Notes: generated by a model from the letters alone, not told the origin. A stretch of DNA of 64,000 bases from Allocoleopsis franciscana PCC 7113 (GCF_000317515.1 NC_019738.1:3002001-3066000), one strand, 5' to 3'. Shown: positions 35,966 through 46,092, counted from the stretch's first letter. Program-made: numbers and translations.

Positions 35966-36418
35966 TTAATACTCTTCAAAATGGATGGAATGTAAAAGAC
36001 TCAGACTAATGGGTTTAAAACTCATTTCATCGCCAGGAAAGTTAATCAGAGGAACGCCATCATTATCGGCAGCTAAGATTTGGGCATCAAACGTCTTAGT
36101 TTTTCTCTTTTTGGGCGAACCAGACTTATTATTTCTGCCGCCATGCCTAATAGACAATTGGCTAGCTTTATCCTTAGCAATCCAACCATCGTTAGCCCTT
36201 TTTACCGAGTGAAGGGCGCTCTCATTTGCCGAAAACAAGCCATGCGGCTCAGAGGCAAACGCAAAAACGCTGGTCAGATAACAATGACCCGGATTGCCAT
36301 ATCTAGCACAGCCCTGGGAGGCAGTACAATCATTTTGAAAATAAGGGCATTTAATTTTTGCACACACGTTAATCGTTGCACATAGATTAGGACGGGGAGC
36401 ATCTAAAAGACTTTGCAT
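35966..36418 (-). CDS. Hypothetical cysteine-containing protein
   Basis: A 150-residue protein with a Cys-rich N-terminal third (CATINVCAKIKCPYFQNDC...CARYGNPGHC). The spacing could bind a metal or form a small knot. A basic middle (SPKKRKTKTF) and an acidic end (FPGDEMSF) follow. I recognise no family. It lies between the kinase and beta-lactamase-like genes on the opposite strand and has no visible operon partner. Confidence 0.45.
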   Translation of the reverse strand: MQSLLDAPRPNLCATINVCAKIKCPYFQNDCTASQGCARYGNPGHCYLTSVFAFASEPHGLFSANESALHSVKRANDGWIAKDKASQLSIRHGGRNNKSGSPKKRKTKTFDAQILAADNDGVPLINFPGDEMSFKPISLSLLHSIHFEEY

Positions 36419-36698
36419 AACTGATTGAGCCAGATGGCTTAAGAATTCTTTAAAAAATCTCCTTAGAGACTACGACCTAGACTTCGCTTGTACAACTCAG
36501 AGGCTCTATCCTTTCGTCGTACTTCGATAATATTTGCTGACGATAAAAAAAGAATCCGCAAATATCCGGGAATTGCAACTCTCACCAATTGTGACTGGCG
36601 AGATGCGAGTCCGAGAAATTACGGAGAGAAGTGCACTGACGTTGACTTCTGAATTAATTGATCAAAAATAGAATTTATGTTAAACAAAAACAGTATCA

Positions 36699-37808
36699 AT
36701 GAACAAACAAATTCTATTAACGCTTCTTCTAGTGAGTGGTAGTGTACTGCCGGGGTGGGTACACTCGCCCGCTCCGTCCCGCGAATCTGTAGCTATCGCC
36801 GCGTCTACCCCTACAATGGATTCCGGGAAATTGGTGGCAGATGGAAGGCTGAGAAAGGCACAGGTTGTCACCACACAATCCAACACGACACAGCTACAAG
36901 AGCAACTCAACAATCTCGATCTCTCCAGCGCTCAAGGTGATGTTGGCATTGGGGTTTTAGACCTTGATACAGGTGAACGTTGGTTTCGCAATGGCAAGCA
37001 ACGGTTTCCGATGCAAAGCGTATTCAAGCTTCCCCTTGGCATCGTTGTATTAAAGCTTGTAGACGAAGGTAAACTTTCGCTCAACCAAACGGTTACCATT
37101 ACTCGCGAACAGTTCGTGCCAGCCTGGAGTCCGATTCTCAAAGAAATCAAAGGCGATCGCGGTCAGTTTACAGTCCAGTATCTTTTGCAGCGAGCCGTTG
37201 GCGATAGTGATAACACGGCGGCAGATGCGTTAGTTCGGTTGGTGGGTGGGCCTGAGCAAGTCACAGCTAACTTGGAAAGACTCAACCTGCGTGATATTCG
37301 TGTCGATCGCTTGGAACAACAACTACAGCCTGATACTGTGGGACTCACTAACTTTCGTCCTGAATTAGTGGACAAGCAGAAATATGAAGAGGCGGTGCAG
37401 CAGATTCCCGATGCTGTTAAGAAGGCTGCCATGGAACGATATTTGGTCGATCCGCGAGATACCGCAACACCCGAAGGGATGATTGATTTGCTTGCTCTAC
37501 TGCAATCGCGTCAACTATTATCCGAGGATTCAACCGCTCTATTACTCAAGATTATGACCGACTCTCCAACCGGACAAAAACGGCTTAAAGCTGGTTTACC
37601 GCAGGGTTGGTCGATCGCTCATAAGACTGGCACCGGAGAGGATGTGGTAGGAATCGGCATCGCTACCAATGATGTTGGCCTGATTAGTTCCCCAAGCGGA
37701 AGGAATATTGCGATCGCAGTCTTCATTGCCGGTTCAAAAGCGCCTTTAGAGCAACGCGAAAGCGTGATGTCTGCTGTCGCTGCGGCAGTAGTCCAGGCGA
37801 TGCAATGA
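36699..37808 (+). CDS. Class A beta-lactamase-like serine hydrolase
   Basis: A 369-residue exported protein. A signal peptide (ILLTLLLVSGSVLPGW) and a 60-residue linker precede the class A fold. The nucleophile motif is SVFK (S107-K110), then SDN (170-172) and KTG (309-311). The omega-loop glutamate that deacylates the enzyme is not obvious; PEL at 221-223 is the nearest candidate. It resembles PER-like enzymes (TDSPTGQKRLKAGLPQGW). It may hydrolyse beta-lactams or act on peptidoglycan; activity is not certain. Confidence 0.82.
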   Translation: MNKQILLTLLLVSGSVLPGWVHSPAPSRESVAIAASTPTMDSGKLVADGRLRKAQVVTTQSNTTQLQEQLNNLDLSSAQGDVGIGVLDLDTGERWFRNGKQRFPMQSVFKLPLGIVVLKLVDEGKLSLNQTVTITREQFVPAWSPILKEIKGDRGQFTVQYLLQRAVGDSDNTAADALVRLVGGPEQVTANLERLNLRDIRVDRLEQQLQPDTVGLTNFRPELVDKQKYEEAVQQIPDAVKKAAMERYLVDPRDTATPEGMIDLLALLQSRQLLSEDSTALLLKIMTDSPTGQKRLKAGLPQGWSIAHKTGTGEDVVGIGIATNDVGLISSPSGRNIAIAVFIAGSKAPLEQRESVMSAVAAAVVQAMQ

Positions 37809-38115
37809 CATCTGAAAAAGCATCTAGATAATTAGCCTTGCCCCTTTTCCTCTTACTGAAAATCGACGACATGTACTTTTATGCCATGCGATCGCAATTC
37901 CTCAGTCCTCTTTTCAGCACTTGATTGGTCAGAAAACGAACCCGCGTCAATGTTCATCAGCTATCTTGAAAATAAGCAGGTAGGTGTAAATAAACCTATC
38001 TTTGAGTGCAACTTCGTATCAGCAGCCAGAAGCAATCCGTCGTAAGGCGGCAGCGATTCATTGCCTCAACAACTACCCTGGAGATCAGTCGCAATTTTGT
38101 ATCTATCCATAAATT
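37809..38115. other. Intergenic region without recognised genes
   Basis: These 307 bp hold a HIP1-type site near 37887 and no open frame of note. Nothing else is recognised. Confidence 0.4.
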
Positions 38116-39462
38116 ATGCAATCCTTGCGTTTTCTGATACCCCTGCTGTTCCTGGCTACAGCCACTGCCTGTAGTGCACCGAGAACCTCCAATCCAGAAA
38201 CTGCAGCGCCTGAGGTGGAGCAATCAACCCAAACAGCGCAACAGCAATCGGCTACCGTAGCCACAAAAAACCTTGTGCCTACCGAGACGCTAACCTCTCA
38301 ACCCATTAAAATCACACTCGATAGTTTACCCAAACCCTTCGCCACCAATAGCGCTTCCCAGTCACCCAACGTCATTCCAGTCCCGCAAAACCCAACACTA
38401 AATCTGCCTGCTGGCTTCCAGGTAAACGTCTACGCCGATAATTTGGACGCGCCGCGCTGGCTTAGCTTAACTCCAAGTGGTGATGTTTTAGTGACAGAAA
38501 CCAGGGAAAATCGCATTCGCCTGCTGCGCGACACCAACGGCGATGGGGTTGCCGATGTCAACAAAACTTTTGCCACAGCGGAGAATGGGGTCAATATCCC
38601 CTTTGGCATGACGTTTGCCGGAGATTCCTTTTTCCTGGCTAACACCGGTGCTGTTTTGCGATTTCCTTACACCCAAGGACAACAACAGCTAACTGGCAAA
38701 GGGCAAAAAATTACTGAACTCACCCCCGGTGGCTACAATCAGCACTGGACACGCAACGTCCTCGCTTCACCTGATGGCACAAAACTTTACGTTACGATTG
38801 GCTCCAAATCCAACGTGGATGAAGAACCTCTACCCCGCGCCTCTGTGCAAGTGATGAACCTCGACGGTTCCAATCAACAAACCTTCGCCTACGGTTTGCG
38901 AAATCCCGTCGGTATCGACTTTCACCCTACCACTGGGGAACTCTATACTACTGTCAACGAACGGGACGGGATTGGAGATGATCTTGTACCCGATTACTTT
39001 ACCCGTATCCGCCAAGGGGAATTTTACGGTTGGCCTTATGCTTACCTGGCACCAAATCTGATCGAACCTCGTCAAACAGTCAACGGACAAAGCAAACGTC
39101 CTGATTTAGTGGCTAAAACTCAAACGCCTGATGTGCTGTTTCAAGCTCACTCAGCGGCCTTGGGATTGCAATTTTATGATGGAAACACCTTTCCGGAAAA
39201 GTATCGTAATGGTGCCTTTGTGGCTTTTCGGGGTTCTTGGAACCGCAACCAGGGAACGGGTTACAAAGTGGTTTTTGTCCCCTTTGATGCTCAAGGGCGG
39301 CCTCAAGGCTATTACGAAGACTTTCTGACCGGTTTTCTCGTGAATCCCTCGGGGCCTACCACTTGGGGGCGTCCGGTTGGGTTACTGGTCTTACCGGATG
39401 GTAGTTTGTTAGTGACTGAAGAAGCGAATAATCGGATTTATCGCATTCAATATCAAGGATGA
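38116..39462 (+). CDS. PQQ-dependent sugar (sorbosone-type) dehydrogenase lipoprotein
   Basis: A 448-residue predicted lipoprotein: the signal FLIPLLFLATATAC has a lipobox cysteine at 19. A Thr/Pro/Gln-rich linker leads to a beta-propeller domain from about residue 95 (LPAGFQVNVYADNLDAPRWL). Motifs of the soluble glucose/sorbosone dehydrogenase family are present: LLRDTNGDGVAD, FAYGLRNPVGIDFHP, QAHSAALGLQFYDG and FRGSWNRNQGTGYKVV. It probably oxidises a sugar or sugar lactone at the cell surface; the true substrate and PQQ use are unproven. Confidence 0.85.
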   Translation: MQSLRFLIPLLFLATATACSAPRTSNPETAAPEVEQSTQTAQQQSATVATKNLVPTETLTSQPIKITLDSLPKPFATNSASQSPNVIPVPQNPTLNLPAGFQVNVYADNLDAPRWLSLTPSGDVLVTETRENRIRLLRDTNGDGVADVNKTFATAENGVNIPFGMTFAGDSFFLANTGAVLRFPYTQGQQQLTGKGQKITELTPGGYNQHWTRNVLASPDGTKLYVTIGSKSNVDEEPLPRASVQVMNLDGSNQQTFAYGLRNPVGIDFHPTTGELYTTVNERDGIGDDLVPDYFTRIRQGEFYGWPYAYLAPNLIEPRQTVNGQSKRPDLVAKTQTPDVLFQAHSAALGLQFYDGNTFPEKYRNGAFVAFRGSWNRNQGTGYKVVFVPFDAQGRPQGYYEDFLTGFLVNPSGPTTWGRPVGLLVLPDGSLLVTEEANNRIYRIQYQG

Positions 39463-39508
39463 TGAAAAATTGCATTCGGGAGTTTGGGAATATTATTTTT
39501 TAACGCAG

Positions 39509-39545
39509 AGGAGCGCAGAGTTTTTCGCAAAGGAGCGCAGAGTTT
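39509..39545. repeat. Direct repeat before the pentapeptide gene
   Basis: AGGAGCGCAGAGTTT occurs at 39509-39523 and 39531-39545 (22-bp period), next to a further ACGCAGAGG unit. This is a dispersed low-complexity repeat often seen in cyanobacterial spacers; no function is claimed. Confidence 0.55.
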
Positions 39546-39600
39546 ATGGAGATAATATTCTGTTCATTTCTGTTATGTAGGAAACAATATTATTAGAAGA

Positions 39601-40974
39601 ATGCGGACTGTAAATAATCTAAGATGGATTTGTTTTTTAATTTCTGTCTTAATTAAGGTGATAGGGGCTGGGAAAGATAAGGGAGAGTGGCAGACATTTC
39701 CTATGATGAGCAACATGATGGGTTTATTGGTGTTCATTGGCTTAATGACTCAAGGATTAGTCGCCCCTGCTAATGCCGCTAATTCTAGACATTTGGAACA
39801 ACTACGAACTACGAATTCTTGTTCTAAGTGTGACTTGAGAGATGCTCAGCTAACCAGGGTGAATCTGCAAAAGGCCGACCTGAGTGATGCTAATCTGGAG
39901 GGTGCTAATCTGGAGGGTGCCAACCTGAGTAATGCTAAGTTGAACCGTACTCAGTTGCAGGGGGCTAAACTTTCGGGCGCAATTCTAGCGGGAGCTAATT
40001 TGAGACAGGCAAAACTGGGAGCAAGGCAACAGGAAAAAGAAAAAGAAACAGTTCCTACTAATTTACAAAATGCTGACCTTCAGGGCGCGGATCTGGGGTC
40101 TGCTGACTTGACAAAAGCTAAGTTGATGGGTGCCAATTTAAGAGAAGCAAAGCTCAATTATGCACAGCTTTCGAGTGCCAACTTGGAAAAAGCTGACCTT
40201 ACCCGCAGTCAATTAGGGGCGGCAAATTTAAGCGGAGCCAATTTAAAAGAAGCGCAACTTAATATTGCTACCCTCAATGGTGCGAATCTCACCAGTGCTC
40301 AATTGATTGGGGCTAGTTTGCAGACCATTAGCGCTGATAGTGTTAATTTGAGCGGCGCAGATTTGCGTCAGGCGAATTTAAGTGAAGCTAATTTAGACCA
40401 TGCTAATCTCAAAGGAGCCTCCCTTCAAGATGGGGTGTTGATTGCGGCTACCCTGCGAAATTCTGAGATGAGTGGTAGTAAGCTTCAGGGGGCGACATTG
40501 AAGGGTGCTGATTTGAGTCGGGCGAATCTAAGTGGGGCGAATCTGGAGAATGCTGACTTAACGAATGCCAAACTTGCCAGTACGAACCTGACGGAGGCTC
40601 AACTGACGGGGGCTAAACTCCCTTCCTCCTACCTGTTTAGTGCTAACCTGACCAAAGCCAACTTGAACGGCGTTGATCTGCGTCAAGCTTTACTCCGTTC
40701 CGCTGATTTAACGAATGCCACCTTGGTGGGTGCTACTCTGGAAAATGCCAATCTGATCAGTACCCAGTTAACTCAAGCCAATTTAACGTATAGCAACTTG
40801 ACTCAGTGCGATTTGAGAGGGGCGAATTTAACCAACGCTAACCTAAGCAATGCCAACCTAACTCAAGCAGATTTAGAGCTTGCCACCCTAGCGAACGCCA
40901 ATCTGACGGGTGCAAATTTGAGTAACGCCAAGATTGAAGATGCGATCGGACTCCCTCCCTCTGCGTTGCCTTGA
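39601..40974 (+). CDS. Exported pentapeptide-repeat protein
   Basis: The full frame has 457 residues, but ATG 39703 gives a better signal peptide (MGLLVFIGLMTQGLVAPANA) and about 423 residues, so it may be the true start. After SCSKCDLRDAQL the rest is pentapeptide repeats of the A(D/N)LXX type, about 70 units, which form a right-handed quadrilateral beta-helix. One short break (ARQQEKEKETVPTN) occurs near residue 140. Such proteins are abundant in cyanobacteria, and most have no known role. A periplasmic or thylakoid-lumen location is likely. Confidence 0.88.
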   Translation: MRTVNNLRWICFLISVLIKVIGAGKDKGEWQTFPMMSNMMGLLVFIGLMTQGLVAPANAANSRHLEQLRTTNSCSKCDLRDAQLTRVNLQKADLSDANLEGANLEGANLSNAKLNRTQLQGAKLSGAILAGANLRQAKLGARQQEKEKETVPTNLQNADLQGADLGSADLTKAKLMGANLREAKLNYAQLSSANLEKADLTRSQLGAANLSGANLKEAQLNIATLNGANLTSAQLIGASLQTISADSVNLSGADLRQANLSEANLDHANLKGASLQDGVLIAATLRNSEMSGSKLQGATLKGADLSRANLSGANLENADLTNAKLASTNLTEAQLTGAKLPSSYLFSANLTKANLNGVDLRQALLRSADLTNATLVGATLENANLISTQLTQANLTYSNLTQCDLRGANLTNANLSNANLTQADLELATLANANLTGANLSNAKIEDAIGLPPSALP

Positions 40975-41325
40975 TGGGCGATCGCATAGTCCGGTGGTTA
41001 GACCAATCGCCATCAGAATGGTACATTGACTATGCTGTCGTTAAACATCCCTGACGAGTCCTTGGGCACCACATCTACTGTATGTTCACGTCTTGATCTT
41101 CACACAACTCTTACAATCCCCACGCAGGGAAAGTGCCGGATGACACCATCCACAACGAGAAGAAGGGAGTAGACTTTGGCCGTTAATAGCGACAGGGGAA
41201 AATCTGTGAGACTATAGCCAAGCGTCTTCCTCTATGATCTTGACGCTAGCTGACCCCTCGCACGAGCTGTCCCATTGTGCGTGTCCCGGTCATAAACCCA
41301 TGCTCACCCATCGCATCTCCATTCT
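40975..41325. other. Intergenic region upstream of pyk
   Basis: These 351 bp carry the presumed pyk promoter and leader. HIP1-like GCGATCGCA occurs near 40978. I see no open frame and no clear hairpin. Confidence 0.4.
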
Positions 41326-43107
41326 ATGCAATTGCGAAATTCCTTGCGTCGGACAAAGATTGTTGCCACGATTGGCCCCGCCTCCAGCCAACCTGATGTG
41401 CTGAAAGCCCTGATTAAAGCCGGTGCCACCACACTACGGCTCAACTTTTCTCATGGCACTCATGAAGATCACCAGCGTAGTATCCGTCTGATTCGCCAAA
41501 CCGCCTTTGAACTCAATCAACCCGTCGGCATTTTACAAGACTTGCAAGGGCCGAAAATTCGCCTGGGGCGGTTTGAGAACGGTTCGATTGTCCTCAACAA
41601 AGGCGATTGCTTTACCTTAACCAGCCTTCCTGTCCCAGGTAACCAGGAAATCAGTTCGGTCACCTACGAACCCCTCGCCGACGAAGTTCCCTGCGGGGCC
41701 AACATTCTCTTAGACGATGGCAGAGTCGAGATGCGAGTCGAAGAAGTAGACCGCAAAAACCGTGCCTTGCACTGTCGCGTTGTTGTGGGTGGACCCCTTT
41801 CCAATAACAAAGGCGTCAACTTTCCCGGCGTCTACCTCTCGATTAAAGCGATGACGGATAAAGACCGACAGGATTTAATGTTTGGTCTGGATCAAGGGGT
41901 AGATTGGGTTGCTCTCAGCTTTGTCCGCAACCCCCAAGACGTGCTGGAAATTAAAGAACTGATTGCCAGTGCGGGCAAGCAAACCCCCGTCATTGTCAAG
42001 ATTGAAAAGCACGAAGCCATTGAGCAAATGGAGGCGATTCTCTCGCTTTCAGATGGCGTTATGGTTGCTAGAGGTGACTTAGGCGTTGAACTGCCTGCGG
42101 AAGATGTCCCGATTTTGCAAAAGCGGCTGATTGCCACGGCTAACCGACTGGGAATTCCGGTGATCACCGCCACCCAGATGCTAGACAGCATGGTGAACTC
42201 GCCTCGACCCACCCGTGCTGAGATTTCTGATGTCGCCAATGCGATTCTCGATGGTACTGATGCTGTGATGCTCTCCAATGAAGCGGCTGTCGGAAAATAC
42301 CCCGTTGAAGCGGTGGAGACAATGGCGCGGATTGCCGTGCGGATTGAGCAAGAACAAATTTCTAGCAATATCAAGGATACCAAGCGTTCCATTCCTAACG
42401 CCATTTCTCAGGCAGTGGGTCAAATTGCCGAACAGTTGCAGGCGGCAGCGATTATGACCTTGACCAAGACTGGGTCAACGGCACGCAACGTCTCGAAGTT
42501 CCGACCCACTACACCGATTCTCGCCATCACCCCTCATGTGGATGTAGCGCGACAGCTCCAACTGGTATGGGGTGTCAAACCCTTGTTGGTGCTGGATTTA
42601 CCCTCAACGGGTCAGACCTTCCAAGCGGCGATTAATGTCGCTCAAGAAAAGCTGCTGCTGGCAGAAGGTGATTTAGTGGTGATGACGGCGGGAACACTCC
42701 AAGGCGTTCCGGGGTCAACAGATTTGATCAAAGTCGAGGTCGTGACTGCCGTTCTCGGTCAAGGCATTGGCATCGGTCAAGGTTCTGTCAGCGGACTCGC
42801 CCGCGTCGCCCACAGCGCTATGGATATTGGGAACTTCAACCCTGGAGAAATTCTGGTGGCATCATCAACGAATGCTGATTTTGTCGAAGCCATCCGCAAG
42901 GCAGCAGGAATTATTACAGAAGAAGGAAGTTTAACCAGCCATGCGGCAGTCATCGGTATGCGTTTGGGTGTGCCGGTAATTGTGGGGGTTAAAAATGCCA
43001 CGCAAATGATTCGGGATGGGGCAATTTTAACGATGGATACCCCGCGAGGATTAGTTTATTCCGGTGCGATGGGTGCAAGCCCTGCTAGTGGAATGCTGAT
43101 GGTTTAG
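41326..43107 (+). CDS. pyk: Pyruvate kinase
   Basis: A 593-residue enzyme converting phosphoenolpyruvate and ADP to pyruvate and ATP. The N-terminal barrel has KIVATIGPASSQPDVL and LRLNFSHG, and the signature MVARGDLGVELP with VIVKIEKHEAIEQM upstream. The C-terminal regulatory domain is followed by an extra phosphohistidine-like (PEP-utiliser) domain from about residue 490 (GEILVASSTNADFVEAIRKA...TSHAAVIGMRLGVPVIVGV), typical of the long cyanobacterial and Bacillus form. It is complete and followed by a strong terminator. Confidence 0.95.
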   Translation: MQLRNSLRRTKIVATIGPASSQPDVLKALIKAGATTLRLNFSHGTHEDHQRSIRLIRQTAFELNQPVGILQDLQGPKIRLGRFENGSIVLNKGDCFTLTSLPVPGNQEISSVTYEPLADEVPCGANILLDDGRVEMRVEEVDRKNRALHCRVVVGGPLSNNKGVNFPGVYLSIKAMTDKDRQDLMFGLDQGVDWVALSFVRNPQDVLEIKELIASAGKQTPVIVKIEKHEAIEQMEAILSLSDGVMVARGDLGVELPAEDVPILQKRLIATANRLGIPVITATQMLDSMVNSPRPTRAEISDVANAILDGTDAVMLSNEAAVGKYPVEAVETMARIAVRIEQEQISSNIKDTKRSIPNAISQAVGQIAEQLQAAAIMTLTKTGSTARNVSKFRPTTPILAITPHVDVARQLQLVWGVKPLLVLDLPSTGQTFQAAINVAQEKLLLAEGDLVVMTAGTLQGVPGSTDLIKVEVVTAVLGQGIGIGQGSVSGLARVAHSAMDIGNFNPGEILVASSTNADFVEAIRKAAGIITEEGSLTSHAAVIGMRLGVPVIVGVKNATQMIRDGAILTMDTPRGLVYSGAMGASPASGMLMV

Positions 43108-43176
43108 CCCTTGAATTGAATATAATTCCCTCAGTTCGAGCCAATCCTGCTCACTATCTAATTGAATCGAATATAA

Positions 43177-43213
43177 GCTGAAAAAGGTACGACAGTGTCG
43201 TGCCTTTTTCAGC
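43177..43213 (+). terminator. Terminator after pyk
   Basis: GCTGAAAAAGGTACGAC and GTCGTGCCTTTTTCAGC form a 17-bp stem with one G-T/mismatch position and a 3-nt loop. The built-in A and T runs make it work on both strands. It lies 70 bp after the pyk stop. Confidence 0.8.
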
Positions 43214-43474
43214 TAAAAATGCTTTACGCTCTGTATATTAAAACTTATTTTTATTATCTACCTTGGGGATAGTTTATAAGAATGAGACTTCTCTCTCTGG
43301 GAGGAATCTTGGATTAGGTTTCATAGGATACTCTGAAAATATGAACCAATGAAAGTAGCAGGGTTGACTCTACTAAAACAGAGCTAACTTAATCAGGGAT
43401 TAACCTGATGAAAGAAAGAAACTAGCCTGATTGCCGAACCAGGAGATTCCCTCCAGTGCGGTTTTTGACACAGT

Positions 43475-43502
43475 CTAGTTTAGACAAACTAGTTTAGACA
43501 AA
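43475..43502. repeat. Tandem 14-bp direct repeat upstream of glycosyltransferase
   Basis: CTAGTTTAGACAAA occurs twice back to back, 160-190 bp before the glycosyltransferase start. A TTTTTGACA stretch lies just before it. It could be an operator or the footprint of a slippage event. The rest of 43214-43660 holds no recognised gene. Confidence 0.5.
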
Positions 43503-43660
43503 GAGTGGGTGTGACAGTTGTTAGGGTGAAATGGGGAAACTCAAACGAGGTTCATTAACCGCTAGAGTTTGCCATAGTAATAAACGGTGCGCTACTGAAC
43601 TAGAAGTCAAGTTTTAGTTCTATTAAGAACTAAAAATCTAGCAATATAACGACTAAACCA

Positions 43661-44896
43661 ATGACTAAAAGACTTCGCATTCTATACGCTGCCGGACCGG
43701 GAGATGTAGTTGGAACATATCATTATTGGGTTACAGGACAAGATGATCCATCCCAAGTTTCAATTACCTATTCCAGTCAGTTTTATGAAGTGTGCCGCGA
43801 AATGGATGCAGAATCCTATGTGATTTCCTCTTCAAGCCAGAGGAAATTTTATGATGATGGTCAATTCAAGATTCAGCACCGTCCGATTCCGTTTCTATCG
43901 TCATCGGCACTTTTCTATCACTTAGGTCAAGTGTGGAATGGGTTGCGATTAATTGCTTCTGCCATTCGCTTTCGAGCCAATGTTGCTGTAGTGGCTGATG
44001 GCACAGCACACTGGTTTGTTTTATCGCTACTTTCTTGGTTGGGAGTGCAAGTGATTCCATCCATACACTGCGGATTATGGCGGAAATATGTTGCCCCTAG
44101 CAAAGTACAACGCTTGTTTTTAAATCTCAGCCGTCCTTTCTTAAGTCGTGATTGTGCCGCTATCTTGACCGTTTCGGACGAAATTGCCGCTCAAGTAACA
44201 CAGCTCACAGAAAGTAAGAATAAACTGGTGCGGAGATTTACTCCCATCTATCGTCGAGAGGAGTTTGCAGAAATTACTCCGCCCTCTGAGAGACATTTAC
44301 CCTTTAGGGTACTGTACGTGGGTCGCATTGAAGAAAATAAGGGCGTTCTCGATTTGCTAGAAATGGCAAAGCATTTGGCGGCGCAGGGCAGAAAGGATAT
44401 TACCTTTGATCTTTGCGGCAATGGGTCGATGTTGGAATCATTACGTCACGCTGCAAAGCTTGCAGGAGTGGAAGCTCGTTTTGTCTGCCACGGTCACTGC
44501 AATAAACAAAAAATGCGTCGGATGTTTAACCGCTCTCATGCTGTCATCGTGCCGACCAAAACCGGGTTCGCTGAAGGATTTAACAAAGTTGTCGCAGAAG
44601 GCATCTTATCCGCTCGTCCTGTCATTACCTCGGCTGTTTGCCCAGCACTATCTTATGTCAGAGATGCTGTGGTGGAAGTTCCCCCCGATGACATAATGGG
44701 GTATTCCAATGCTCTGCTCAAGTTATGTGATGATCGCCAATTCTACGAACAAAAGCATCAAAGCTGCCTGGGTTTGCAAGAACAATTTTATGACCAGTCC
44801 AAGAGTTGGGGTGGGGCGCTCAAATCTATTCTTGAGTCCATCCAAGAAAGACGAGAGTTGAAGAAAGACTTGAAGGTAGAGCGATCGCTGGGCTGA
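43661..44896 (+). CDS. Glycosyltransferase family 4
   Basis: A 411-residue GT-B glycosyltransferase. The C-terminal Rossmann domain has RVLYVGRIEENKGVLDLLEMAKHL, DLCGNGSMLESLR and the sugar-nucleotide-binding segment TGFAEGFNKVVAEGILSARPVIT (E-x7-E type). The N-terminal acceptor domain begins RLRILYAAGPGDVVGTYHYW. It would transfer a sugar from a nucleotide donor to a cell-surface polysaccharide or lipid; the substrate is unknown. It stands alone between a repeat and a convergent gene. Confidence 0.87.
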   Translation: MTKRLRILYAAGPGDVVGTYHYWVTGQDDPSQVSITYSSQFYEVCREMDAESYVISSSSQRKFYDDGQFKIQHRPIPFLSSSALFYHLGQVWNGLRLIASAIRFRANVAVVADGTAHWFVLSLLSWLGVQVIPSIHCGLWRKYVAPSKVQRLFLNLSRPFLSRDCAAILTVSDEIAAQVTQLTESKNKLVRRFTPIYRREEFAEITPPSERHLPFRVLYVGRIEENKGVLDLLEMAKHLAAQGRKDITFDLCGNGSMLESLRHAAKLAGVEARFVCHGHCNKQKMRRMFNRSHAVIVPTKTGFAEGFNKVVAEGILSARPVITSAVCPALSYVRDAVVEVPPDDIMGYSNALLKLCDDRQFYEQKHQSCLGLQEQFYDQSKSWGGALKSILESIQERRELKKDLKVERSLG

Positions 44897-44942
44897 AAAC
44901 GCCTTAGATTAATTCATTGCCCCTTTTCTCAGAGGGGGGATG

Positions 44943-46037
44943 CTAGTATTTTTTGTCCCATTTGGGTATATTCATTGTATTTTCCCACAGCCAGAAGTTA
45001 GCAGCATCCCTCAGAGCATCGCTTTGCAGTCGCCTTGGATCTCTGAAGAAAGCCGAACCAAGTTTCCGATCTAGGATGTGGGTTGCCAGTAATCTGAGTG
45101 CTTTAGGTTCGTCGTCCAAAATCGACTCGGCATAGACGATTCGATCTTCTCGTTCCGCTGCATCGCCCTGAAATTCGTTGAATACACGCTCGAAATATTG
45201 AGTGACAACCTCACCATGTCGTGCTTGATGAACACTACAAATTACTACATAGGGAGATTGCCATTTTTCCTTAGCAAGTAATTTTTTCATTTTCTCATTT
45301 ATCAATTCCAATTCTTCGGCTGCTGCCGAATTTACCCCTTTTACAATATTAGGAATCACCCGTTGAACATAGTTGTTTAGCTTATCACTATTTATGTGTT
45401 TTTCGGCTAAGACTTGATTGATGTATTCTATCGAGTCTGTGAGAAGTGCTTTCTGATTATTAACGATATTTTGAGGCCAACTTTCTTCATTCAGACTCCT
45501 TAATGCTTTTTGTAATAAGTTGGAGCGCTCTCCCAAAAAATCTCTAAGAGAATTTGTGAGTTTCTGACCTTCATAGGCTTGTAAAGTAGCATAAAGGGTT
45601 AGAGGGTGATGCTCAATAGCTTTGAGCTGGTGATAAAGAGAAGGGATAAATTGTTGTTCTTCCCTCTTCCCGTCGTGGTATAGGATTAGTTTGTTCATTG
45701 TAAAGACAAGTACCGTTGGACCTCCTGATTTTCCGAATGTAGAGGTTATTTGAGCAATTAGTCTGTCATAATCTTCGTGGAATTTTTGGTTAACCTCTGC
45801 CAATATGCCGCTTTTTGGCTCAAAGGTAAATTGTGTTTCTTCAACGGCTTGGCTACGGTCTTCGGAGAAATTTGGCTGAATCTTTCCCGCCATGCCACTT
45901 GCCTGAGAAAGTTCCTGAGCCATTGCCCAACTTGTACTCCCCGCAAAAATGCCGATAACAGCCAATAATACTAAGCAAGAGGTTGCCAAAAATTTGTAAA
46001 ACTTGGAATAATAATATTGATTGGTTAACATCAGCAA
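44943..46037 (-). CDS. Exported protein of unknown family (paralogue 1)
   Basis: A 364-residue protein with a clear signal peptide (FLATSCLVLLAVIGIFAGST...WAMAQ). The mature part is helical and charged, with ILAEVNQKFHEDYDRLIAQITSTFGK, VVICSVHQARHGEVVTQYFERVFNEF and a Trp-rich end (FWLWENTMNIPKWDKKY). I do not recognise the family; the HQARHGE segment could be a metal or phosphate site, but this is a guess. A paralogue without signal peptide lies at 46755-47672. It is the intact member of a duplicated unit. Confidence 0.65.
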   Translation of the reverse strand: MLMLTNQYYYSKFYKFLATSCLVLLAVIGIFAGSTSWAMAQELSQASGMAGKIQPNFSEDRSQAVEETQFTFEPKSGILAEVNQKFHEDYDRLIAQITSTFGKSGGPTVLVFTMNKLILYHDGKREEQQFIPSLYHQLKAIEHHPLTLYATLQAYEGQKLTNSLRDFLGERSNLLQKALRSLNEESWPQNIVNNQKALLTDSIEYINQVLAEKHINSDKLNNYVQRVIPNIVKGVNSAAAEELELINEKMKKLLAKEKWQSPYVVICSVHQARHGEVVTQYFERVFNEFQGDAAEREDRIVYAESILDDEPKALRLLATHILDRKLGSAFFRDPRRLQSDALRDAANFWLWENTMNIPKWDKKY

Positions 46038-46092
46038 TTTTCCCTAGGCTGATTCAAAAAAATTACAGTTATTACTATCATCAACGCCATCT

